The notes under the pieces are model-generated. The model had not been told where the DNA came from. It ran no database searches and saw only the letters and a program-made list of their open reading frames with translations. Below, in pieces: positions 1 through 9,606 of a stretch of 64,000 nucleotides of DNA. Source of the DNA: Gemella haemolysans (lineage in GTDB: Bacteria; Bacillota; Bacilli; Staphylococcales; Gemellaceae); contig NZ_JAQMFS010000027.1 in the NCBI RefSeq assembly GCF_028308085.1, positions 113,222-177,221 of the forward strand. Direction: 5' to 3'. Made by a program: the position numbers and the translations under genes. The stretch's first letter is position 1; every line of letters begins with the position of its first letter.

Positions 1-48
1 TTTAGAAACTATTGAGCTTTTATTAAAGAATTACTTAATTTGTCTATA

Positions 49-97
49 AAAAAAATAGAGTTAGAGAAAAATTAATTCTCTATAACTCTATTTTTTT
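49..97 (-). terminator. Rho-independent terminator of the cyd operon
   Basis: A long inverted repeat lies just past the cydC stop. The arms share the core ATAGAGTTA and are flanked by A and T runs; on the minus strand the stem ends in a run of eight T. One arm has a two-base bulge. The A/T symmetry means it could also work on the plus strand for a gene left of the window. Confidence 0.85.
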
Positions 98-132
98 GTT
101 ACAAGTTTTTTTAAACATTACTTTGTTTTATG

Positions 133-1866
133 TTACGCTATATTATCCATATCATATAGTTTTCTATACTTATCATTTGTTGCGTATAGCTCACTATGAG
201 CTCCATCCATTTCTATTTCTCCATCTTTAATGAAGATTATTCTATCCATATATTCGATAGAGTTTAAATGATGGGTAATCCATACGATTGTTTTATCTTT
301 ACTAGATTCAAAAATTGTAGTTAATAATTCATGTTCAGTTTTTGGATCTAACCCAACAGTTGGCTCATCTAATAGTAGTAATTCATTATTTTGAATTATA
401 CTTCTAGCAAAAGCGATACGTTGACGTTCTCCACCTGAAAATCTACTTCCGGTTTCGAATACATTAGTATCTATTCCGTCTGGTAAACTTTGAAGCAATT
501 TAGATAATTGTGCTTTTTCTAAACTATCATTAATTTTATTTTCAATTTCAGAATCTTCTACACCTGCATCTAAAAGAGCAAGTTTTAAATTTTCTCTAAT
601 AGTCATATCAAATAAATATGGTTTCTGGTTTAATAGTGAAATTTCTGTACCTAACATTTTTTCTGTTGGTTTTTTATCTAGTACAACTATTTCTCCTTTA
701 TAGTCAGTATATGTCCCAGTTAATAGTTTTACTAATGTAGATTTACCTACACCACTTCTTCCCAATATCGCTACTTTCTCACCTTTCTTAATTGATAGTG
801 ATAAGTTGTTTAATATTGTTTTACCTTCCTCATATTCAAAAGATAAATTTTTGACATCAATAATATTACCATCAGAATTTTTCGCATCAGTTACTTCGAT
901 TTGTTCATCGTCTTCTTGATCGTAAAATTCTTTAACACGATTGATCGATACTTCGTAACCTGGTATATGAGCAACAGCTTCACTCGTCATTACAGCAACA
1001 CTAAGAACAGATAATACCATCATACAAAATGATGCAATATATACATTTTCGATAACATTATTTATCGACATATTCCAACAGCTATAAATCATTAAGAATG
1101 CTGTAGCACCAGCAAGTAGGTTTACAAAGTTTTCTCTTAAGTGAACGAATGTTTTAATTTTTCTTTCACGTTTTAGCAGTTTTTCTTCTTTTACTTGATA
1201 ATCATCCATAAATTCATTTACTTTATTAGAAGAAATCCAGTCACTTAATCCAAAAATTGCACTAGTAAAATCACGATATAAATTATATTTAGCTTCTTTC
1301 ATAATTTGGAAGTTTTTTCGTGTGATTGTTAATGACACAAATGGAACTACAAATATTATAAATAATCCGAATAAAGATGCTAAGATTGCATAATTCATAT
1401 CATATCCAAACATAACTGTAATAAATATTACATACAATACTAATGAGATTATACTTGGGAAGATTGTTTTTAAGTAAATATTTTGCATATTTTCAATATC
1501 TTCTGAAATAATACCAAGTAAATCTCCAGATTTATATTCTTTCTTAAGTTTTAATGCTTTAGGTTCTAAAATTCTGTACACTCTACTACGCATTTTTTCA
1601 ATTATTCCTAATACTAAGTTATGACTTACTAATCTTTGAATATAAGCAAATGTTGATTGCGCTAGCGAGAAAGTTCTAGTTAATACAGTTGGAACTTGTA
1701 ACATTAGGATATTTCCTATACGTAATGAAGCTTTACTAATTAAGAAGCCTGATACATACATTAACGCTGCTCCACTAATAACTGACATTAATCCTAAGAA
1801 GATTATTCCACTCATGACAGCTTTATTCTTTTTAAGTTCTTTTCTTACTATTGAATTATTTTTCAC
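133..1866 (-). CDS. cydC: Cytochrome bd biosynthesis ABC transporter, CydC subunit
   Basis: 577 aa membrane-ATPase half transporter. Together with CydD it exports thiol reductant (glutathione/cysteine in E. coli) and is needed to assemble cytochrome bd. The N-terminal ~300 residues hold about six membrane segments. The C-terminal ATPase has Walker A GRSGVGKST (~residue 370), signature FSGGERQR (~478) and Walker B LLLLDEPT (~497). It is the last gene of cydA-cydB-cydD-cydC and its start overlaps the cydD stop by 11 bases, indicating translational coupling. Assignment to CydC rather than another exporter rests on family resemblance and on the operon. Confidence 0.93.
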   Translation of the reverse strand: MKNNSIVRKELKKNKAVMSGIIFLGLMSVISGAALMYVSGFLISKASLRIGNILMLQVPTVLTRTFSLAQSTFAYIQRLVSHNLVLGIIEKMRSRVYRILEPKALKLKKEYKSGDLLGIISEDIENMQNIYLKTIFPSIISLVLYVIFITVMFGYDMNYAILASLFGLFIIFVVPFVSLTITRKNFQIMKEAKYNLYRDFTSAIFGLSDWISSNKVNEFMDDYQVKEEKLLKRERKIKTFVHLRENFVNLLAGATAFLMIYSCWNMSINNVIENVYIASFCMMVLSVLSVAVMTSEAVAHIPGYEVSINRVKEFYDQEDDEQIEVTDAKNSDGNIIDVKNLSFEYEEGKTILNNLSLSIKKGEKVAILGRSGVGKSTLVKLLTGTYTDYKGEIVVLDKKPTEKMLGTEISLLNQKPYLFDMTIRENLKLALLDAGVEDSEIENKINDSLEKAQLSKLLQSLPDGIDTNVFETGSRFSGGERQRIAFARSIIQNNELLLLDEPTVGLDPKTEHELLTTIFESSKDKTIVWITHHLNSIEYMDRIIFIKDGEIEMDGAHSELYATNDKYRKLYDMDNIA

Positions 1867-3571
1867 TATAGCTACCTCCTACTAGATTAGCTTTTAACTG
1901 ATCAAATCGAGGTGAATTTTTAAATTCTACGACTTTCTCGAAATCACTAACCCTTCCTTGTTCTAGATTTAACACATAATCTACATTATTTAACCAGTGT
2001 AGTCTATGTGTAGCTATAATAACTGTTCTACCTTTAAATAACTCTAGCAGTTTTTCTTTAATTTCGAACTCTGTTTCAATATCCAGGTGACTAGTAGGTT
2101 CATCTAGAATAATTATTTCTCTATTACTTATTAAAGCTCTAGCAATTGCTATACGTTGTGCTTGTCCACCACTTAGCTCTTGTCCACCTTCACCAATGTT
2201 AGTATCAAATCCTTGTGGAAGAGTTGAAATTAATTTATCTAATCCTACTAATTTACTAATTTCTTTTAAGTACTCTTCACTAACATTTTCATCAGTATAG
2301 AATAAAATGTTATTACGAATTGTATCAGGGAATATATATGGAAACTGTGAAATATACGAAATATTATTTGACCAGTGTACATTTTTTAGATTTGTAACTT
2401 CGTCATTAATTAATATTTCACCTTCACTTTGTTCATTAAATCCAGATAATATTGAGATTAATGAAGTTTTACCACTCCCACTTTGTCCTACAAGACAAAT
2501 TTTTTCACCTTTGTTTATAGATAAAGTTATATTATCAAGAATTTTCTTCTCGTCTTTTATTAAACCTATATTTTTTAGTTCAATACTATCCACACTCTCA
2601 ATAGAAGATTTCTCAGATTTATTTTTCTCATTATCAATTATCATTCTGTTAATATCTTCATAAGCCATTTGACCATCGAGTGTTGCGTGATAATCTGTTG
2701 CAGCTTGTTTCATCGGCAGGAAAAATTCAGGTGCTATTAATAACACCGTTAATGATGGCAATAGTACTGTACTACCATCTAATAATAATATACCTAATCT
2801 AACCGCTAAAAGTGCAATTGCTATAGTTGTTAAGAAATCTAATGCGAAGCTATTTAAAAATGCCACACTTAGTGTTTTCATTGTACTTTGACGATATTCT
2901 CTATTTTTCTTCTCCATTATCGGTAAGTAATTTTTACTTACTCCTAAGAATTTAAGTGTTTCCACTCCTCGAATTGTATCAATAAAGTTATTAGACAGAG
3001 CTCTATATTTTTTATACTGTCTATTTGCCATATCTCTAGCATTAATTCCTAGCAGTATCATAAAAATAACGATAACTGGGATTACAGATATAATCATTAA
3101 TGCAGATACATAATCTGTATAAAATATAAAAATAACTACTAAGGTTGGTATGATTGCTCCACGAATTTGTTTGGATACATTCAATTCAAAATACTGTTTT
3201 ACTTTTCCAATACCATCAATTGCTAAAGTTACTAATTTTCCTGATCCTTCTCTTGAAGTAAAATCAGGGCCTAAATCAAAATAACTTCTTAGAAGTTTTT
3301 TTCTAAGTTCTTTTTCGAACTTGATCGCATGGTTTTCTGTGAAATATTGTTGTAAATGTAAAAATACTATCCTAAATATAAAACCTATTAAAAAAAGAAC
3401 ACTATCTCTAACAACATTATCATAATTTTTATCAAATAACCCTACTATAGCTTTTGATAAAAAAGCAGCCTGTATAATTATACAAGCTGCTTCGAATATT
3501 GATAATATTAATAGTGTCAATGTAAGACTTTTTTTAACAGGAAGTTTTAATTTTGCTTCCTTTTTTTTCAT
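1856..3571 (-). CDS. cydD: Cytochrome bd biosynthesis ABC transporter, CydD subunit
   Basis: 571 aa fused membrane and ATPase protein, partner of CydC. Hydrophobic segments fill the N-terminal half. The ATPase domain shows Walker A GQSGSGKTS (~residue 364), signature LSGGQAQR (~465) and Walker B IIILDEPTS (~487). It starts 3 bases after the cydB stop and overlaps cydC, so the four genes are one transcript. Length is normal for the family. Which half of the pair is called C and which D follows gene order and similarity as in B. subtilis. Confidence 0.93.
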   Translation of the reverse strand: MKKKEAKLKLPVKKSLTLTLLILSIFEAACIIIQAAFLSKAIVGLFDKNYDNVVRDSVLFLIGFIFRIVFLHLQQYFTENHAIKFEKELRKKLLRSYFDLGPDFTSREGSGKLVTLAIDGIGKVKQYFELNVSKQIRGAIIPTLVVIFIFYTDYVSALMIISVIPVIVIFMILLGINARDMANRQYKKYRALSNNFIDTIRGVETLKFLGVSKNYLPIMEKKNREYRQSTMKTLSVAFLNSFALDFLTTIAIALLAVRLGILLLDGSTVLLPSLTVLLIAPEFFLPMKQAATDYHATLDGQMAYEDINRMIIDNEKNKSEKSSIESVDSIELKNIGLIKDEKKILDNITLSINKGEKICLVGQSGSGKTSLISILSGFNEQSEGEILINDEVTNLKNVHWSNNISYISQFPYIFPDTIRNNILFYTDENVSEEYLKEISKLVGLDKLISTLPQGFDTNIGEGGQELSGGQAQRIAIARALISNREIIILDEPTSHLDIETEFEIKEKLLELFKGRTVIIATHRLHWLNNVDYVLNLEQGRVSDFEKVVEFKNSPRFDQLKANLVGGSYSEK

Positions 3572-3574
3572 TGA

Positions 3575-4603
3575 CTAATACTCCAATTCATCTTCTTTAG
3601 TTAGTCGTTTTCTAAAAATAGAATATGACCAAACTTGGTATCCTAAAACGAATGGCAATAGGAATAATGCAACTATTGTCATAAGTCTTAGTGTGTATAC
3701 TCCACTAGCAGCATCATAAATAAATAGTGACTGACTAACATCATTGCTGTTTATAATAGCACGTGGGAACATACCAGCGAAGACACTTAGAGTTAGGAAC
3801 GCTAAAGTTCCAGATGTACTTAAGAATGCACCTAAGTCACGACCTTTAAAGTTTAAAACAAATGATAACACGAATAATGCTACCGCTACTAATGCTAATA
3901 CTAAACCAACATAGTAGTTTGTTGTGAAAATATCTGTTTTAAATAATGCCCAAATTGCGAATACTAATGTTACTACTGCAGCGAATGGGAATAATAATGC
4001 TGATGTAGCACGAGCTGCATTTCTTAATTCTCCTGTAGTTTTAAGAGCTAAGAATTGTGCTCCGTGAACTAACATAAGAAGTAACATCATAATTCCACCA
4101 AGAATAGTAAATGGTGATAATAATCCTAAGAAACCGTCAACTAAGTTTTTCTTATCGTCTAGGTTTGCTCCTGTCATGAAGTTAGCTACTGCAACTCCCC
4201 ATAATACTGGAGGAAGTAAGCTACCAACAAACATTGCTATATCGAATGATTTAATCCAAGCTCTATTATCTCCTAATTTACCTCTAAATTCAAATGATAC
4301 GCCTCGTAGGATTAACGCTATAAGCATTAATACAAATGCGATGTAGTATCCACTGAATAATTTACCATACCAGATAGGAAACGCTGCGAACATCGCTCCA
4401 CCACCTGTTAATAACCAAACTTCGTTTGCATCCCAGAAAGGACCAATTGTATTGAAGTAAACACGTTTATCTTCATCAGTTTTACCTAGTACTTGAGCTA
4501 GTACCCCAACTCCGAAGTCATATCCTTCTAACACGAAGAACCCTGTAAATAGTATTGTAATAAGTAAGAACCATATATTTGGTAAAGCTACTGACCAATC
4601 CAT
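3575..4603 (-). CDS. cydB: Cytochrome bd ubiquinol/menaquinol oxidase subunit II
   Basis: 342 aa, highly hydrophobic, about eight or nine membrane segments. The start MDWSVALPNIWFLL and the early GYDFGVGVL motif are characteristic of CydB. It is the second subunit of the terminal oxidase that reduces O2 to water using quinol electrons without pumping protons. It lies one base after cydA. Length matches Gram-positive CydB (about 340 aa). Confidence 0.96.
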   Translation of the reverse strand: MDWSVALPNIWFLLITILFTGFFVLEGYDFGVGVLAQVLGKTDEDKRVYFNTIGPFWDANEVWLLTGGGAMFAAFPIWYGKLFSGYYIAFVLMLIALILRGVSFEFRGKLGDNRAWIKSFDIAMFVGSLLPPVLWGVAVANFMTGANLDDKKNLVDGFLGLLSPFTILGGIMMLLLMLVHGAQFLALKTTGELRNAARATSALLFPFAAVVTLVFAIWALFKTDIFTTNYYVGLVLALVAVALFVLSFVLNFKGRDLGAFLSTSGTLAFLTLSVFAGMFPRAIINSNDVSQSLFIYDAASGVYTLRLMTIVALFLLPFVLGYQVWSYSIFRKRLTKEDELEY

Positions 4604-4604
4604 A

Positions 4605-5987
4605 CTATGCTACCTCCTTCACAGTTGTTTCTTTTTTGTTCATTGTATATCTGAACGCTACAAATTGTGCAATACCTAAAATTGTGTATAGTACACAGAA
4701 TACTAATAGTGAGAACAATACTGATGATGCTGAGTTTGGAGAAACTCCAGATTCAGTAGCCATCACTCCGAAGATTAAGAAAGGTTGACGACCCATCTCT
4801 GCCATAATCCAACCACAAGCAGTAGCAACTTCAGCTACTAGTAAAGTCCATGGCATAAGTTGTAAGAACCAACGTTTTTTAATTTCAGTTCTCTTGAATG
4901 CATATATAGTACCAAGTAACGACATTAAGATTAAGATACCAACTGAACCAGACATAACTCTAAATGAGTAATAAATTGTTGGTACGTCTGGTGTGTAATC
5001 GATGTGTTTTCCGACTACTGGATAGTATTTCTCATCCATTTCTTTTTGAAGAGTTTTCATACCTTTAAGGCTTCCTTCAAATTTATCATATGCTAAGAAA
5101 CTTAACATACCTGGAACTTCAAGGTAATGTTCTGCTTTCTGTTGTTTTTGATCAATTGTTGCTAAAACTGAGAATGGTGCTGAATTTCCTGTATCTTCAT
5201 ACAGAGCCTCAGCAGCTGCAACTTTCATAGGATATTCTCTTACTAAGTATTGCATTTGAGAATGTCCAGTCCAAAACAATCCTAATGAACCGATTAAAGC
5301 AGCTACGATAGATACTTTAAATGCTTTTCTAAACACTGCAACTTCTTGTTTACGAACCATTTTCCAAGATGCAATACCTGCAATTGTAAATGCTCCTACA
5401 GTTAACGCCATTGTTACTACGTGAGGGAATTGGTTCCATAAATATGGGTTTTTAATGATTGCTAAGAAGTCAATCATCTCTGCTTTTTTACCAATTACGT
5501 TGTTCTCAACGTATTTAACACCAACTGGGTGTTGCATGAATGAGTTAGCTGATAAAATCCAGAACGCTGACATAAGTGTTCCGATACTTACTAACCAAAT
5601 ACACATTGCGTGTAATTTTTTGTTAATTTTCTCCCAAGAGAAAATCCAAATACCGATAAATGTAGACTCAAGATAGAATGCAAGTAATGCTTCTATCGCA
5701 AGTGAAGGTCCAAAAACATCCCCTACGAATGAAGAATATTCAGACCAGTTCATACCAAATTGGAACTCTTGTAGGATACCTGTAACAACCCCAACAGCGA
5801 AGTTAATTAGGAATAAGTGACCAAAGAACTTCGTAATTCTTTTGTAATGTTCATCGCCAGTTTTAACATAAATGCTTTCAAAAATCGCGATTAAGAACAC
5901 CATACCAATAGTAATTGGTACAAAGAAGAAGTGGAACACTGTTGTCGCTGCGAATTGTATCCTAGCAAGTAATAGTGGATCCAACAT
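4605..5987 (-). CDS. cydA: Cytochrome bd oxidase subunit I
   Basis: 460 aa catalytic subunit carrying the b558, b595 and d hemes. His19 (in VFHFFFVPITIG) is the conserved N-terminal heme ligand, a second conserved His lies in NQFPHVVTM (~190), and GRQPFLIFG marks the C-terminal heme region. The length and the loop after helix 6 fit the short Q-loop form of Gram-positives. The start is set by AAAGGAGG seven bases upstream of ATG. First gene of the cyd operon, preceded by a well-formed promoter and candidate control elements. Confidence 0.97.
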   Translation of the reverse strand: MLDPLLLARIQFAATTVFHFFFVPITIGMVFLIAIFESIYVKTGDEHYKRITKFFGHLFLINFAVGVVTGILQEFQFGMNWSEYSSFVGDVFGPSLAIEALLAFYLESTFIGIWIFSWEKINKKLHAMCIWLVSIGTLMSAFWILSANSFMQHPVGVKYVENNVIGKKAEMIDFLAIIKNPYLWNQFPHVVTMALTVGAFTIAGIASWKMVRKQEVAVFRKAFKVSIVAALIGSLGLFWTGHSQMQYLVREYPMKVAAAEALYEDTGNSAPFSVLATIDQKQQKAEHYLEVPGMLSFLAYDKFEGSLKGMKTLQKEMDEKYYPVVGKHIDYTPDVPTIYYSFRVMSGSVGILILMSLLGTIYAFKRTEIKKRWFLQLMPWTLLVAEVATACGWIMAEMGRQPFLIFGVMATESGVSPNSASSVLFSLLVFCVLYTILGIAQFVAFRYTMNKKETTVKEVA

Positions 5988-6062
5988 AGATATACCTCCT
6001 TTAAAAATATTAAATTATATTTAGTGCAAATATTTATATTATTATTGTATAACATAGTCTTT

Positions 6063-6071
6063 ATTATAGCA
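6063..6071 (-). promoter_or_regulatory. Extended -10 promoter for cydABCD
   Basis: The minus strand reads TGCTATAAT, a perfect extended -10 (TGnTATAAT), 76 bases before the cydA ATG. No good -35 is seen at 17 bp, which fits extended -10 promoters that often need an activator. The element sits directly downstream of an 18-bp hairpin and of paired TGTGAAC repeats. Confidence 0.65.
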
Positions 6072-6075
6072 AAAC

Positions 6076-6119
6076 AAAAATGATAAAAAGTAGCACTTTT
6101 CCTACTTTTTACCATTTTT
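6076..6119 (-). terminator. Long hairpin between the DUF1634 gene and cydA
   Basis: Two 18-base arms (AAAAATGATAAAAAGTAG and its near-perfect complement, one mismatch) enclose an 8-base loop. Read on the minus strand it ends in TTTTTGTTTTG, so it can terminate the upstream tlyA-to-DUF1634 transcript. Because it abuts the cyd -10 element it would also cover the -35 region, so an operator role cannot be excluded. Confidence 0.6.
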
Positions 6120-6120
6120 C

Positions 6121-6140
6121 GTTCACATTTTGTTCACAAA
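6121..6140 (-). promoter_or_regulatory. Direct repeat TGTGAAC, ResD/SrrA-like candidate site
   Basis: On the minus strand TTTGTGAAC is followed by a second TGTGAAC, 11 bases (one helical turn) apart, about 60-75 bases upstream of the cyd -10. The first copy resembles the ResD consensus TTTGTGAAT known from B. subtilis. It is not an inverted Rex site. Function is inferred from motif and position only. Confidence 0.4.
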
Positions 6141-6201
6141 TTACAATAAAATCAATATTATCGCATTATTATACTTTATATTTTTAAATTTTTTTCTTAT
6201 T

Positions 6202-6555
6202 TTAATTGTGAGTTACTCCCAACATTAGACTAACGATTAATATTATTAAAACTAATATACAAATTCTTACGAATCTGAAATCTTTTTCTTCAATATAAAC
6301 ATAAAGTAACCCAAAGATTCTCAGTACTGGAGTTAATATTAACAAAAAGATACCAAACATTAAATACGAATGATAATTTAATGTAGTTAAACCTTTTAGC
6401 ATTTCTGAGAAAGTATATCTTTCAATAGTTAGTACACCATCCACTCCATATATAAAGCTAAGCACTATACCTGTTATAATAAAGAATGAACTAATGAATA
6501 CTCCAGTCTTTAAAATATTAGAAATAACGATATTTATATCTTTTTTCTTTTCCAT
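6202..6555 (-). CDS. DUF1634 family membrane protein
   Basis: 117 aa with three hydrophobic segments (about residues 15-35, 62-82 and 92-115). DUF1634 proteins are commonly encoded beside TauE/SafE (TSUP) permeases, as here, where the gene begins one base after the permease. A role as an accessory subunit of that permease is inferred from this recurrent pairing. No enzymatic motif is visible. Confidence 0.75.
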   Translation of the reverse strand: MEKKKDINIVISNILKTGVFISSFFIITGIVLSFIYGVDGVLTIERYTFSEMLKGLTTLNYHSYLMFGIFLLILTPVLRIFGLLYVYIEEKDFRFVRICILVLIILIVSLMLGVTHN

Positions 6556-6556
6556 A

Positions 6557-7402
6557 TTAAAGCACCCCCACCCCTTTTAAGAACATATTAACTATGGTAA
6601 ATAATAAGATCGGTAGGAATATATATCTTATATATTTTGCATCTAATCTTTGCATTACCTTTGCTCCAGTTCTAGAACCTATTAAAGTTCCTATAGCTAT
6701 AGGAGCTGCGATTGCTGGATTTATTGTCCCATTAAAGAAGTAAATTAAAGCACTTGCTGTTGCTGTAACACCCATCATAAAGTTACTCGTAGCTGTACTT
6801 ACTTTTATAGGAAGTTTCATATAACTATCTAATGCAACAACTTTGAACGCTCCACTACCAATTCCAAGCAATCCACTAGCAAAACCTGCTCCAAACATTA
6901 CTAGTGATCCTTGAGGAACATTAGTAACATTATATGCTACGGTTTTACCTGTTGCTTTATCATAATATGTTGAATTTAATTTATATCGATCAGCATATTT
7001 ATCATTTTCTACTTTTTCTTCTTTTTTCACCTTAGTTATTAATCCTGTTTTCTTCAACATACCATAAAAAGAATTCAACAGAATTAACGAGAAAAAGATA
7101 TATAGCAACTTAGAAGAGAATATTCCTGCCATAAGGGCTCCTACAACTCCTCCTGCTGTAGTGAAAACTTCTAAAAGCATACCAACTCTCATATTACTCA
7201 CATGATCTTTCACAAATGCTATTGCTGAACCACTACTTGTCGCAATTACCGCAATGATACTTGCACCTATTGCATATTTAATATCTATTCCAAATAAGAT
7301 TGTTAATGCTGGTGTAATAATAATTCCACCACCAAGTCCTACTAAAGAGCCTAGAAATCCTGCTAAAACTGCTATTATCATAAACTGTATTATCTCAATC
7401 AT
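6557..7402 (-). CDS. TauE/SafE (TSUP) family sulfite/sulfonate-type permease
   Basis: 281 aa with about eight membrane segments in two halves. Each half carries the family's glycine-rich repeat: GFLGSLVGLGGGIIITP at the N-terminus and GFASGLLGIGSGAFKV after a central cytoplasmic loop of about 40 charged residues. The family moves sulfur-containing or organic anions; the substrate cannot be told from sequence. It follows thiN by 11 bases and precedes its DUF1634 partner, at the end of the tlyA-recN-rsgA-rpe-thiN transcript. Confidence 0.88.
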   Translation of the reverse strand: MIEIIQFMIIAVLAGFLGSLVGLGGGIIITPALTILFGIDIKYAIGASIIAVIATSSGSAIAFVKDHVSNMRVGMLLEVFTTAGGVVGALMAGIFSSKLLYIFFSLILLNSFYGMLKKTGLITKVKKEEKVENDKYADRYKLNSTYYDKATGKTVAYNVTNVPQGSLVMFGAGFASGLLGIGSGAFKVVALDSYMKLPIKVSTATSNFMMGVTATASALIYFFNGTINPAIAAPIAIGTLIGSRTGAKVMQRLDAKYIRYIFLPILLFTIVNMFLKGVGVL

Positions 7403-7413
7403 AATTTCTCCTT

Positions 7414-8046
7414 CTAATCTTTAGAATATATTACTAATACATTTGAACTTACTTCCAACTCAATAGCTTTTTCATTAGCAAATTCGTTACTCGTTGCATT
7501 AGGACGATTTAAAGTCAAGACTAAATTTTCTACTTCATATTTAGAATTTTTTATAGACATCTTCGTATTCTCATAAATTGGAACTATTGAGAAATACTTA
7601 TACCCTTCAATTTTTTCAAAAATATTTTGTCCACTATGTGCTATAGTTATTATATTATTATCATCAATAATTTTTACTTTAACATTGTTATATTTTTCAT
7701 TATTTAGAAGTAAAATATTTCCAAAGAAGTGATCAAGTCTTCTGCCTGTTGCTCCATATATATCTATTTCTTCTACTGAATCAAATAGTTCTAGTATATT
7801 TTCTAAAGCAAAGTCAGCATCAGTTAAATCTTCACTATGTTTTACTCTAAAGTACTTAGATTTTTGTTCAACTTCTTTTCTTTGTTCAGAGTTTATTGAA
7901 TCAAAATCTCCGCAACTTAATAATGGATTTATACCCTTATCAAGTAAGTACAATGCTCCTCTATCTACTCCACACCATAAGTCAGATAAAGGTAATTCTT
8001 CTGGAAATACCCCACCTAACATTATGCTTATTTTTTTTGTATTCAT
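7414..8046 (-). CDS. thiN: Thiamine pyrophosphokinase
   Basis: 210 aa. Transfers pyrophosphate from ATP to thiamine to give thiamine diphosphate. The catalytic-domain motifs GDFDSI (~residue 47), DLTDADFAL (~75) and GATGRRLDHFFGN (~100) are all present. The start overlaps the rpe stop by one base. The order rsgA-rpe-thiN is conserved in Bacilli. No TPP riboswitch was seen upstream, consistent with a salvage enzyme embedded in a housekeeping operon. Confidence 0.93.
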   Translation of the reverse strand: MNTKKISIMLGGVFPEELPLSDLWCGVDRGALYLLDKGINPLLSCGDFDSINSEQRKEVEQKSKYFRVKHSEDLTDADFALENILELFDSVEEIDIYGATGRRLDHFFGNILLLNNEKYNNVKVKIIDDNNIITIAHSGQNIFEKIEGYKYFSIVPIYENTKMSIKNSKYEVENLVLTLNRPNATSNEFANEKAIELEVSSNVLVIYSKD

Positions 8047-8690
8047 TATTTTAACAACTCACCTAATGTTTTTTCTTTATCGCTTGCTCCAAATAAAAAT
8101 GATCCACAAACTAATAAGTCTGCACCTTTATCTCTACAAGCTTTCGATGTTTCTACATTTATTCCACCATCTACTTCTATTAAGAAGTTATAATTTTTTT
8201 CTTCTCTTATCTTAGCTAATTCTTCAATTTTCTCAAGCATTTCTGGAATGAACTTCTGACCACCAAACCCTGGATTAACAGTCATAATTAGAACATAATC
8301 TACTTTTGGTAATAAGTATTTAATACTTTCAAATGGTGTTTGAGGATTTAATACTATACCAGCTTTTTTTCCATTATTCTTGATTACTTGTATTAATCTG
8401 TCTGCATGATTTGTAGCTTCTATATGAAAAGAAACCATATCGCAACCAACTTTACAAAATTGTTCTACATAATTTTCTGGATTAGCAATCATTAGATGAC
8501 AATCAAAAACTTTGTCTGTTTTAGGTCGGATTGCTTCAATTATTGGAAATCCAAAAGAAATGTTAGGAACGAAATTCCCATCCATTACATCTATATGAAA
8601 CATATCAATTCCTATATTTTCTAATTCTTTAATATCTCTTTCTAAATTAGCAAAATCTGCTGATAAAATTGAAGGTAAAATTTTCTTCAT
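8046..8690 (-). CDS. rpe: Ribulose-phosphate 3-epimerase
   Basis: 214 aa TIM-barrel enzyme interconverting ribulose 5-phosphate and xylulose 5-phosphate in the pentose phosphate pathway. Family motifs: ILPSILSADFANL at the N-terminus, HIDVMDGNFVPNISFG (metal ligands and catalytic Asp), MTVNPGFGGQKF (phosphate loop) and EVDGGI (second catalytic Asp). Starts one base after rsgA and overlaps thiN. Confidence 0.96.
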   Translation of the reverse strand: MKKILPSILSADFANLERDIKELENIGIDMFHIDVMDGNFVPNISFGFPIIEAIRPKTDKVFDCHLMIANPENYVEQFCKVGCDMVSFHIEATNHADRLIQVIKNNGKKAGIVLNPQTPFESIKYLLPKVDYVLIMTVNPGFGGQKFIPEMLEKIEELAKIREEKNYNFLIEVDGGINVETSKACRDKGADLLVCGSFLFGASDKEKTLGELLK

Positions 8691-8691
8691 C

Positions 8692-9573
8692 TTATCTCTC
8701 CTTTATATATTTTCTTTTTTGATTTTGTTTTTCTGTAAATAAAACTTTATAATCTTCATAGCGACTTTCTAATATTTGTTTACTTTCTACCGCTTCTTTG
8801 ACACCACATTGAATTTCCTCCATGTGATTACATGGTTTAAATTTACAATCATAGTCATGAAACTCTCTAAATAAGTATTGTAAATCTTCTTTTTCAATAA
8901 ATGTAATATCAAGTGAAGAAAAACCTGGTGTATCTGCGATATAAAAATCATCAATTTGATAAAATTCCGTATGTCTAGTCGTGTGTCGTCCACGTCCTAA
9001 ATGTTTCGAAATTTCTCCTGTTTCGATATCAAGGTGTTCTGCTAGTTTATTAATAAATGTAGATTTTCCTGCACCTGATTGACCAGATATCGCTACATAC
9101 TTATTAGAAATAACTTCTTTTAATTTATCGATATCTTCTTCAGAATTCGTAAATACTTGATATCCTATTTCATAATAATAATTCATTATTTCTTTCATCT
9201 TTTCTAGTTCATCATCTTTTAATAAATCTAACTTAGTAAAAATGATAATAATATCTACATCACTATTTTCATTTAAACAAATTGTTTTATTTAGTAGCTT
9301 ACTTGAAAACTCAGGATCTTTAACAGATACTACAATAATACTATAATCTATATTCGCAACCTTAGGTCTTAGTAATTCATTTTTTCTTTCTAAAATTTCT
9401 ACTACATATCCTGTATTATTATCACTCATTTGAATTTTTACATCATCACCTACTAATGGTGTGATATTCTCATTTCTGAAATTTCCTCGTGCACGACACG
9501 TAACGATTTCTCCAGAACAATTTACATAATAAAATCCACTAAGCGCTTTTAAAATTTTTCCTTCTTTTGTCAT
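8692..9573 (-). CDS. rsgA: Ribosome small-subunit-dependent GTPase A
   Basis: 293 aa circularly permuted GTPase that acts late in 30S subunit maturation. It has an N-terminal OB-fold (residues ~1-65), a G domain with the G1 loop SGQSGAGKST (~163) placed after the FTKLD motif, a DTPG G3 motif (~214), and a C-terminal zinc knuckle with Cys residues around CKFKPCNHMEEIQCGVK. The SD AGGAGG lies only three to four bases before ATG, slightly short. Upstream of rpe as in B. subtilis. Confidence 0.95.
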   Translation of the reverse strand: MTKEGKILKALSGFYYVNCSGEIVTCRARGNFRNENITPLVGDDVKIQMSDNNTGYVVEILERKNELLRPKVANIDYSIIVVSVKDPEFSSKLLNKTICLNENSDVDIIIIFTKLDLLKDDELEKMKEIMNYYYEIGYQVFTNSEEDIDKLKEVISNKYVAISGQSGAGKSTFINKLAEHLDIETGEISKHLGRGRHTTRHTEFYQIDDFYIADTPGFSSLDITFIEKEDLQYLFREFHDYDCKFKPCNHMEEIQCGVKEAVESKQILESRYEDYKVLFTEKQNQKRKYIKER

Positions 9574-9606
9574 GTTCCTCCTATACCTTTTTGGTATTTT
9601 TTGTAA

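Noticed and set aside
5891..6115. 74-codon minus-strand ORF overlapping the cydA start
   Set aside because: Runs in another frame through the cyd promoter, hairpin and SD; no SD of its own.
6120..6140. Rex operator upstream of cydA
   Set aside because: TTCACAA half-sites occur only as direct repeats; the inverted TTGTGAA-N6-TTCACAA arrangement is absent.
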